From positions 1 through 38,360 of the forward strand of contig SVOU01000003.1 of NCBI GenBank assembly GCA_015066215.1: a DNA stretch of 38,360 nt. The letters are read 5' to 3'. Positions 26,983 through 34,686 of this stretch are shown piece after piece (the first letter of the stretch is position 1; each line of letters begins with the position of its first letter). Under the pieces are notes generated by a model. That model did no database searches and had not been told where the DNA came from. It worked only from the letters and a program-made list of their open reading frames with translations. Source of the DNA: Oscillospiraceae bacterium (GTDB lineage Bacteria > Bacillota > Clostridia > Oscillospirales > Acutalibacteraceae). Both the position numbers and the translations under genes were made by a program.

Positions 26983-29067
26983 GTGACACGTTTTATACCG
27001 AAAACCGTGATAGCGGTGCTGGTCATTATGTTGTTATTGACCCCCGTTTTTCAAGTTGCGGCCGCGTCGGTTGACGAAGGATACGGCTATAACAGCTACG
27101 ACGAGTCTGTACCTGCCCCTGCGGGCTATCAGGACGACCTGACCGTCTACGGTCAGGTGTCGCCCGAAGGGTCCTTCGGTATGGCGCAGGATATGGCGAC
27201 CTATGACGGTGAACTGTACGTGCTCAACAGCAAGATCGGCATTATCACGGTGCTCAACGCCGATCTGGAATATCAACGCAGCATTCGCTTTACCCGCGAT
27301 GGGGAAGAGCTGTCCGTCGTGGGTGCCAACGGTATGTTTTTGGACAAGACCGACGACGGCTTGCAGATCTTGCTGGCAGATACCGAAAACCAGCGGGTGT
27401 TGCGCGCCGACGCAACGGGTCGCGTGATGCAGGTCTATCAAAAACCCACGGAGGAATTGTTCCCCCAAAAACAAGAATTTCGTCCTACCAAGGTGTTGGT
27501 AGGCAGCGATAAAACCGTTTACGTGATCTGCCAGGGCGTCTATAAAGGCGCAGTCACGTTCTCTGCCGACGGTGAATTTCTCGGCTTTTACGGCAGCAAC
27601 GATATTGATATTACCGCGGCTATGCTGTTGGAGCATTTTTGGAAAAGCCTGATGAACCAGGAACAGTTGGGTCGCGTACAACAAAACGTGTCCATTGAGT
27701 TTACCAATTTCGCGGCAGATTCCCGCGGGTTTATCTACACCTGCACCCGCGTCACCGATAACTCTATGGGCGAGATCAAACGCCTCAACGCCAAGGGCAT
27801 CAACCTGTTGCCTGTGGACAATTACGGCGATCTGGAAGATGCGTGGATCAAGAGCGAGCATCAGGACACCGCATTTGTCGACATCGTGTCGATCAACGAC
27901 AATTTGGTGGCGGCGTTGGATACCCAGCGCGGTCGCGTGTTCCTGTATAGCAACGACGGTATGCTGCTGATGATCTTCGGCGGCAGCGGACAGTTCCAAG
28001 GGACGTTCCGTACCCCTTCGGCGTTGGAATGTATCGGCGACAGTATCTACGTGTTGGATCCTTACAAGGATTCCATCACACGGTTTGCTCCCACGTCCTA
28101 CGGAACGGCGCTGTTGACGGCGTCGTCCCTGTATCAGGACGGACGGTATGCCGAGTCGCTGGATCTGTGGAAACAGGTGATTCGGCAAAACGGCAACTTT
28201 GAAACGGCGTACGTCGGCATCGGTCGCGCGCTGATGGGACAAGAGGACTATGCCGGCGCGATGGACTATTTCAAAAAAGGTCAGGACCGCACGGGTTATT
28301 CCCAAGCCTATAAAGAATATCGCAAGACCAGCGCACAATTTCTGGTGGCGCCGATGCTCATAGCCATCGTGGTGCTTTTGGTGGTGTATGGCTTGTATGC
28401 GCGCTATCTGCGCGGACCGAAGCGTGAAGTAAGCCTGACAACCGCCTCGGTAGCAAGACGGTGCAGCCACACGCTGCTGCATCCTACCGACGGTTTTACA
28501 GCCCTGATGAACGCGCCGCGCCGCGGGATTTCGGTGCTGTGCGGTATATTGATCACCTGCCTGTTTGGTGTGGCGATCCTTCACCGTCAGGCAACGGCGT
28601 TTGTGTTTAACGAAAACAAGCTGGAAGAGTTGGATATCCGTATGATCTTTGCGATCACGGTGATCGTGTTCTTTGCCTTCGTGCTGTCCAACCGCTTGGT
28701 GTGTACGCTGTTTAACGGCAACGGCGCGGTGCGCGAGATTATATGCGTCTGTGCCGTATCGTTGATACCGATGATGTTGGCGATGGTGCTGAAAATCGCC
28801 ATCAGCCATTTCCTGTCGCTGGATGAAGGCGGTCTGCTGACTGCTTTGATGGTGATAGGCATTATGTGGTCTGTGTTGCTCCTGCTGGCAGGTATGCGAC
28901 AGATCCACGAATACGATACCAAGCAAGCGGTGCTGTCGGTGATATTCACCGTTATCGGTATGATGCTGATGGCGTTTATCGGCTTGCTGGTCTATGGACT
29001 TTACAACCAGATCGCCGCATTTTTCGGCGCGATCATCGACGAGATCTCGTATATTGGTATGACCTAA
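26983..29067 (+). CDS. NHL/beta-propeller plus TPR-like plus C-terminal Yip1-like membrane domain protein
   Basis: Signal-like N-terminus; NHL-like repeats (DMATYDGELYVLNSKIGIITVLNADLEYQRSIRF; ILLADTENQRVLRADATGRVMQVY; PTKVLVGSDKTVYVICQGVYKGAVTFSADGEFLGFYG). TPR-like AYVGIGRALMGQEDYAGAMDYFKKGQDRTGYSQAYKEYR; then several TM helices. Confidence 0.75.
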   Translation: MTRFIPKTVIAVLVIMLLLTPVFQVAAASVDEGYGYNSYDESVPAPAGYQDDLTVYGQVSPEGSFGMAQDMATYDGELYVLNSKIGIITVLNADLEYQRSIRFTRDGEELSVVGANGMFLDKTDDGLQILLADTENQRVLRADATGRVMQVYQKPTEELFPQKQEFRPTKVLVGSDKTVYVICQGVYKGAVTFSADGEFLGFYGSNDIDITAAMLLEHFWKSLMNQEQLGRVQQNVSIEFTNFAADSRGFIYTCTRVTDNSMGEIKRLNAKGINLLPVDNYGDLEDAWIKSEHQDTAFVDIVSINDNLVAALDTQRGRVFLYSNDGMLLMIFGGSGQFQGTFRTPSALECIGDSIYVLDPYKDSITRFAPTSYGTALLTASSLYQDGRYAESLDLWKQVIRQNGNFETAYVGIGRALMGQEDYAGAMDYFKKGQDRTGYSQAYKEYRKTSAQFLVAPMLIAIVVLLVVYGLYARYLRGPKREVSLTTASVARRCSHTLLHPTDGFTALMNAPRRGISVLCGILITCLFGVAILHRQATAFVFNENKLEELDIRMIFAITVIVFFAFVLSNRLVCTLFNGNGAVREIICVCAVSLIPMMLAMVLKIAISHFLSLDEGGLLTALMVIGIMWSVLLLLAGMRQIHEYDTKQAVLSVIFTVIGMMLMAFIGLLVYGLYNQIAAFFGAIIDEISYIGMT

Positions 29068-29091
29068 TCCGAAGAAGGAGAGATGCAAGGG

Positions 29092-31350
29092 ATGAAAACA
29101 AAACGATTCCTGCGGTTGCTGGCGGCTTCGACAGCGGTACTGCTGATACTCTCTGTTTTCGGGTGTTCTTCGGCAGACAGCGTACAGGAAGACGACAAAA
29201 CGCCGCCGATGGAACGGGGGGTACGGTTGTCGGGCGACGGATTTACCGAAGTTGCCGCCAACGACCGCTTTGCGCTGTCGTGTGATACGGAAAACGGCGT
29301 ATTGCTTTTGCTGGACCGTCAGACGGGTCGGCAATATCGCAGCAATCCCGAAAACGTCAAGGACGATCCGCTTGCCAAGGGTATTACGCGCACGAATATG
29401 AGTTCGCAGCTGCTCATCACCGTGGCAGATCAAAAAGGCAACATCGATCCTTATAACTCTTCCGTGGATGCGGTGGGCGAGAACGGACTTGTGGTATCGC
29501 GTACGGAAAACGGGATCATCTTGGACTACAACTTCAAACGGCTGGGCATCAATATCCCGCTGGTCATCACGCTGAGTGATGAGGGGATCAAAGCAAGTGT
29601 CTTGCTCAATGAGGTGCAAGAAACCAACGAAAAATATCGCTTGGTCTCGGTCGGCGTGTTGCCGTATTTCGGTGCCGCAAACTCCGAAGAAGAGGGCTAC
29701 GTGTTGTTGCCCGACGGCAGCGGTGCGCTTTTGCGTTTCAACAACGGCAAAACCACCTACGGCTATTACACCAAGCCTGTGTATAACAACGATGCCTACG
29801 AGAGCGGGCAATTCGGCTCCAACACCGGCGAAGCGGTGATGCTGCCGCTTTACGGTATGCACTATGACGCGACCGAAAACGGCAAAGAAGCCGGTTTCGT
29901 GACGCTGGTTTCCGAGGCGGCGGCGATGGCTACCCTCAACGCCACGCCTGCGGGTGTGAATTGCAGTTATAACAACGCCTATTTCTCCTTTGTCTATCGC
30001 ACGGCAAAGGAAGTCAGTGTGCTCAGCCGTACGTGGGCAGAAAAAGCCTTCAATATGGTATCGAAGTACACGGCAACGAGTGATAACCCGACGATGGAAT
30101 ATTGTTTCCTGCAATCGGAAACTACGGGCTATACCGATATGGCGCGCTTTGTCAGCGACCGTCTGCAACAGATGGGTGCCACTCCAAAAGCCGCCACGCC
30201 TTCGCTGGTGCTGGACGTTTACAGCACGGTGGTCAAGTTGGGCTACACGCTGGGTATTCCCCACGACAAGTCGGAAGTGATCACCGATTTCGTTCAAACA
30301 GAGGCGATCTTGCAGGATATGCAGGCGCACAACGTGACCTTGCGGTTGCTGGGCTGGGACGAAGACGGTGCCGTGGGCGGCAGCGTGCGCAACGATTATG
30401 ATCCCGCGTCGGTCGCAGGCGGTGATAAAGGACTCGAAGCCCTGTTTGCCGCCGCTGACAAAATGGGCGTGCCGATCTATCTGGAAGCAGAGCCGATGCG
30501 GTTTACCGACGGCACGTTGCAGTATAACGCCCTGTTCCACGCCGCCACCCAGATCACGAACAAACCCATCAAGGTGTATACCTATCGCCGCAGTACGAAC
30601 GAGCGCAACACGTTGGTGGATACCTATTCGCTGTTGTCACCGCAGTATCTGCCCGAGGTGGTAGGGGATATGAACGCCTCGTTGCCCGACGGTATGCATT
30701 TGTCGCTGGGCTCGCTCGGACAGTACACCTATGCGGATTTCGGTAAGCAGTTTTTCAGCCGTGAGCAGACGGCAGACGTTGCCGCCTCGCTGATTGCACA
30801 GGTGGCAGAAAACCGCAAACTTTACGGTGAAAATCCCGCGTGGTACGCACTGCCGTATATGCAAGTGGCAGCAGACGTGCCGCTTTACAGCAGCAAATAT
30901 AACTATTTTGATGAATCCGTTCCTTTCGTGCAGTTGGTACTGCGCGAGCTGATGACGGTGTCCACCCCGTCGGTCAACCTGTCGGGCGAGCCGCAAAAGG
31001 TGTTTTTGCGGGCGGTGGAAACCGGTTGCAATCTGAAATTCTCCTTCATCGGTTGCTCGTATGAGGAGATTCGCGATACCCAGTTGAACGTGTTGTACGG
31101 TGCAGAATACGCCCTGTGGAAAGACGAGGCACTGCACTATCAGAAAGAGCTGGAAACGGCGCTCGACGGTCTTGGCAACGTGTCCATTAGCGAGCACCGT
31201 ATGCTGACCGACACGCTGGTATCGGTCATTTACGAAAACGGCGTCGAGATTTTGGTCAACTATGGCCGTGAAGCCTGTACCGTGGGCGAAGATACGGTAG
31301 AGGCGCTCTCGTGGTTGCGCCGTACGCAGACGGGAGGTGCCGACGTATGA
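29092..31350 (+). CDS. DUF5696-like lipoprotein
   Basis: Lipobox-like LILSVFGCSS. Long extracellular domain (DRFALSCDTENGVLLLLDRQTGRQYRSNPENV...; YVLLPDGSGALLRFNNGK...). Family name is from remembered architecture and context, unverified. Start 29083 or 29092. Confidence 0.65.
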   Translation: MKTKRFLRLLAASTAVLLILSVFGCSSADSVQEDDKTPPMERGVRLSGDGFTEVAANDRFALSCDTENGVLLLLDRQTGRQYRSNPENVKDDPLAKGITRTNMSSQLLITVADQKGNIDPYNSSVDAVGENGLVVSRTENGIILDYNFKRLGINIPLVITLSDEGIKASVLLNEVQETNEKYRLVSVGVLPYFGAANSEEEGYVLLPDGSGALLRFNNGKTTYGYYTKPVYNNDAYESGQFGSNTGEAVMLPLYGMHYDATENGKEAGFVTLVSEAAAMATLNATPAGVNCSYNNAYFSFVYRTAKEVSVLSRTWAEKAFNMVSKYTATSDNPTMEYCFLQSETTGYTDMARFVSDRLQQMGATPKAATPSLVLDVYSTVVKLGYTLGIPHDKSEVITDFVQTEAILQDMQAHNVTLRLLGWDEDGAVGGSVRNDYDPASVAGGDKGLEALFAAADKMGVPIYLEAEPMRFTDGTLQYNALFHAATQITNKPIKVYTYRRSTNERNTLVDTYSLLSPQYLPEVVGDMNASLPDGMHLSLGSLGQYTYADFGKQFFSREQTADVAASLIAQVAENRKLYGENPAWYALPYMQVAADVPLYSSKYNYFDESVPFVQLVLRELMTVSTPSVNLSGEPQKVFLRAVETGCNLKFSFIGCSYEEIRDTQLNVLYGAEYALWKDEALHYQKELETALDGLGNVSISEHRMLTDTLVSVIYENGVEILVNYGREACTVGEDTVEALSWLRRTQTGGADV

Positions 31351-32240
31351 AAAAACCTCATCGTCGTATGTCCTTGGCCACACGGCAGGGCTTAAGCGGG
31401 TTTTTGTTCATCTCTCCGTGGTTGGTCGGTGTCACCGTTTTCTTCCTGATTCCGTTTTTCAGCACCATCATCTATGCATTCGGCAAGGTGCAGTTCGTTT
31501 CGGGCGGTGTGGAATATGAGTTCACCGGCTGGGAAAATATCCGCGAGGTGTTTTTCCGCGATCCCGACAACTTCCGTATGATTCTGGAAAATCTGGGCTC
31601 ATCCATCGGCAGCGTGTTGCTCGTGTTGGTATTTTCTCTGTTTGCCGCGTTGTTGCTCAACCAGAAATTCCACGGTCGCGCCGTTGTGCGTGCGCTTTTC
31701 GCATTGCCGATCATCGTGTCCTCCGGCGTGTTGCTGATGGTGTTCAAGGAAGACCTGTTTGCACAGTCTATGATGTCCGAGCCGGGCACCATCTTCCAAA
31801 GCTCCGCGTTGGAAGATACGCTGACGAATATGGGATTGGGTCACGAGTTCGTCACCTTTGTCACCGACTTCGTCGATAATATTATGGACATCATCTGGAA
31901 ATCCGGCGTGCAGATTTTGCTGTTCTTGGCAGGCTTGCAGGCGGTTCCGCGCACGTTGTATGAGGTGAGTTCGGTGGAAGGCGCCACGGCGTGGCAAACC
32001 TTCTGGAAGATCACCTTCCCGTTGCTGGCTCCCTACATCGTGCTCAACAGCGTCTACTCTATCATTGATTCCTTCACATTCTATGACAATCCCGTGATGG
32101 AAAAGGTCAACAAGTTGTTTGGCGAGATGAGCTATGGACACGCATCTGCGCTGTCAATTGCCTACTTCCTGCTGATATTCTTGCTGACGGCGACGGTGCT
32201 GGTGATCTCGTCACGCCGCGCGTTCTATCAGGAAAAGTAA
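31347..32240 (+). CDS. Sugar ABC transporter permease (second pair, UgpA type)
   Basis: Multi-TM; GFLFISPWLVGVTVFFLIPFFSTIIYAFGKV; EAA-like YEVSSVEGATAWQTFWKITFPLLAPYIVLN. Confidence 0.94.
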   Translation: MKKPHRRMSLATRQGLSGFLFISPWLVGVTVFFLIPFFSTIIYAFGKVQFVSGGVEYEFTGWENIREVFFRDPDNFRMILENLGSSIGSVLLVLVFSLFAALLLNQKFHGRAVVRALFALPIIVSSGVLLMVFKEDLFAQSMMSEPGTIFQSSALEDTLTNMGLGHEFVTFVTDFVDNIMDIIWKSGVQILLFLAGLQAVPRTLYEVSSVEGATAWQTFWKITFPLLAPYIVLNSVYSIIDSFTFYDNPVMEKVNKLFGEMSYGHASALSIAYFLLIFLLTATVLVISSRRAFYQEK

Positions 32241-32279
32241 TCTTTCGATATCCGAAGCACAGGAGGTGCGGACGTTTTG

Positions 32280-33230
32280 ATGACAAAACTGAATATGAAT
32301 GTGGATTGGAATCGGTTGGGAAGCCGAGCCGTCAAGCGGTGGATCTGGCCGTTTTGCCGTGCGATGATCCTGTTCGGCATCTGTTTCCTACTGCTCTATC
32401 CGCTGTTGTTTATGTTTACCAGCGCGTTTCGCAGCCGAGAGGATATGTGGGATCCCTCGGTGGTGTGGATCACGCGCAACTTCACCTTGGAACATCTCGA
32501 AACCCTGATCGACGTGATCAACTATCCCAAAGCCCTCACCAACACGCTGCTCATCAGCGTAGGTACTGCAACGTTGCAGATGCTGGTGTGCTCGCTGGCG
32601 GGATATGGCTTTGCGCGGTTCCGCTTCAAGGGCCGCGAGGCACTGTTTTTGCTGGTGATATTCACCATCATCGTGCCGCCGCAGGCGATCATCAACGGTC
32701 TATATATGATTATGCGCTTTTTCCATATCCCCATATATTCTCTGTTTGCCGGCTCGGTCAATATGCTGGACACGCCGATGGCGTTTTGGGTGCAGGGACT
32801 TTTGGGAATGGGATTGCGCTCGGGCTTCTTCATATTTATCTATCGACAGTTTTATCGAGGAATGCCTGCCGATCTGGAAAACGCCGCGCTCATCGACGGT
32901 TGCGGTGCGTTCAAAACTTACTTGCGCGTAATGTTGCCAAATGCTATTATGGTGATGGTGACGGTGTTTATGTTCTCACTGGTGTGGCACTGGAACGACT
33001 CCTACACGACCAGTATTTTGTCACCTAACAACCAAACGCTGTCGGTGGCGTTGGCGGATCTGCGTATCATCGTCTTCCGACTGGACGGTGCAGGCGAAGA
33101 GGATCCGATGATCACGCAAGTGCGTGTGCAGGCGGGTGCGTTGCTCTCGATTTTGCCCATGCTGATACTGTTTATGTTTACCCAAAAAACTTTCACAGAA
33201 AGCATAGAGCGTACGGGCATCGTCGGATGA
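32280..33230 (+). CDS. Carbohydrate ABC transporter permease (second pair, UgpE type)
   Basis: Multi-TM; EAA loop LENAALIDGCGAFKTYLRVMLPNAIMVMVTVFMFSLVWHWND. ATG 32280 after an AGGAGG RBS. Confidence 0.94.
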   Translation: MTKLNMNVDWNRLGSRAVKRWIWPFCRAMILFGICFLLLYPLLFMFTSAFRSREDMWDPSVVWITRNFTLEHLETLIDVINYPKALTNTLLISVGTATLQMLVCSLAGYGFARFRFKGREALFLLVIFTIIVPPQAIINGLYMIMRFFHIPIYSLFAGSVNMLDTPMAFWVQGLLGMGLRSGFFIFIYRQFYRGMPADLENAALIDGCGAFKTYLRVMLPNAIMVMVTVFMFSLVWHWNDSYTTSILSPNNQTLSVALADLRIIVFRLDGAGEEDPMITQVRVQAGALLSILPMLILFMFTQKTFTESIERTGIVG

Positions 33231-33241
33231 TCCAAGCGTTC

Positions 33242-33278
33242 CGATCATCGCCGTTTGTGCAGCTGACGGCGATGATCG
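33242..33278. other. Intercistronic hairpin between permease and solute-binding protein genes
   Basis: CGATCATCGCCG-tttgtgcagctga-CGGCGATGATCG, 12-bp perfect stem, no U-tract. Confidence 0.7.
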
Positions 33279-33315
33279 CAACAAAAGCTGCGTATTTAGA
33301 AAAGGAGTGCGACTA

Positions 33316-34662
33316 ATGAAAAAGATGACTCGATGGATCAGCCTGTTGTGCTGCCTGCTGATGGTTCTCGCGTTCTTGGGCGGCTGCGGTGACAACGGCA
33401 ACGGCGATGACACCGATACCACCAAAACCACCGTGGCGGCGCCTAACTATGGCGACCGTCCGCTGGAAGACAACGTGAACACCGACCAGATTGGCTTTGA
33501 AAAGAAGGAACTGGCAAACGCCAACGTCACCCTGTTCCTGCCGTATGAGCCCACCGATGATGCCAAAGAGCGCATCGCGGCTTATGAAACCTATTACGGC
33601 GGCAAAGTGAATCTGATCACCTGCTCTTGGGACGTGCGTATTTCCCGCTTGGCACAGTTGATCCAGTCCGGCGACTCCCCCGACGTTGTGTCGGTGGTGT
33701 GCAGTGATATGCCCACCTTCGCGGTGAAGGGTCTGTTGGATCCTATCGACGGCTATACCGATCTGACCAACAAGGTGTATCATCAGGAAAGCAACGACGG
33801 CATTTACAGCTTTAACGGCAAGCATTATGCGCTTACCACCTTCGCCGCTCCCTATGCTATCTTCTTCAACCGTACTATGTTCAAACGCGCGGGCGTGACC
33901 GCTCCCGACGAGCTGTACAAAGAGGGCAACTGGAACTGGGATACCTTCCGTCAGACCGCTCTGGATATGAGCGAGGACACCGATCAGGACGGCTTCAACG
34001 ACGTGTGGGGCTTCGGCACCTGGCGTGACGACATCTTCCTGACCGCCAACGGCACCGACCTCATCAAAATGGAAGACGGTTATCCCGTGCTCAACGTGAC
34101 TGATCCCAAGGTTTCCAAGGGTCTGCAACTGTTCCAGGATATGTTCTACACCGACCTGTCCATCCAGAAAGCACACTGGGGCTGGTACGAAGGCTTCCGC
34201 GATAAGAAAGTGGCGATGGTCTTTGAAGGCGCCGATTGGCAGATCAGCCGTCTGCTGGCCGAGGGCTTTGAAGATGAGATCGGCATCGTGCCGTTCCCGA
34301 TGGGCCCCGACGCCACTGAGCAGGTCAACTATGTTGCCAATACCGGCTTCGGCCTGGGTAAAGACGCCCCCAACAAAGAGGGCGGCGCTGCCTTTATCGA
34401 ATTCTTCCTCGCCGAAGGCTATAAGAGCATGATGCAGGGCAAAGGCTGGTCTCACCTGACTGATGACCAGTACGATATGCTGCACAGCATGCTCAGCCAA
34501 AAGGCTGTTGTGTCTTTGACCACTGCCTACGGTGATTTCTCCACCAAGTTCTTCAACCTGACCGACGATCTGCGCGCGGGCAAACCTGTGGGTACGCTGC
34601 TGCAATCCTACGCCCCCGTTTTGCAGGCGGAAATCGACAAGGTGGTTTCTTCGGACGTCTGA
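33316..34662 (+). CDS. Extracellular solute-binding lipoprotein (family 1 type)
   Basis: Lipobox LAFLGGCGDN; VTLFLPYEPTDDAKERIAAYETYYGGKVNLITCSWDVRISRLAQLIQSGDSPDVVSVVCSDMPTFAVKGLLDPIDGYTDL; DTFRQTALDMSEDTDQDGFNDVWGFG. Confidence 0.93.
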   Translation: MKKMTRWISLLCCLLMVLAFLGGCGDNGNGDDTDTTKTTVAAPNYGDRPLEDNVNTDQIGFEKKELANANVTLFLPYEPTDDAKERIAAYETYYGGKVNLITCSWDVRISRLAQLIQSGDSPDVVSVVCSDMPTFAVKGLLDPIDGYTDLTNKVYHQESNDGIYSFNGKHYALTTFAAPYAIFFNRTMFKRAGVTAPDELYKEGNWNWDTFRQTALDMSEDTDQDGFNDVWGFGTWRDDIFLTANGTDLIKMEDGYPVLNVTDPKVSKGLQLFQDMFYTDLSIQKAHWGWYEGFRDKKVAMVFEGADWQISRLLAEGFEDEIGIVPFPMGPDATEQVNYVANTGFGLGKDAPNKEGGAAFIEFFLAEGYKSMMQGKGWSHLTDDQYDMLHSMLSQKAVVSLTTAYGDFSTKFFNLTDDLRAGKPVGTLLQSYAPVLQAEIDKVVSSDV

Positions 34663-34686
34663 TAGCACTTGAAGGGAGAGTTTACT

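Noticed and set aside
27034-30540. 1168-aa minus-strand ORF in the track
   Set aside because: Antisense shadow of two well-supported + strand genes. Translation is His/Arg/Gln-rich with no recognisable domain; caused by the codon bias of the sense strand.
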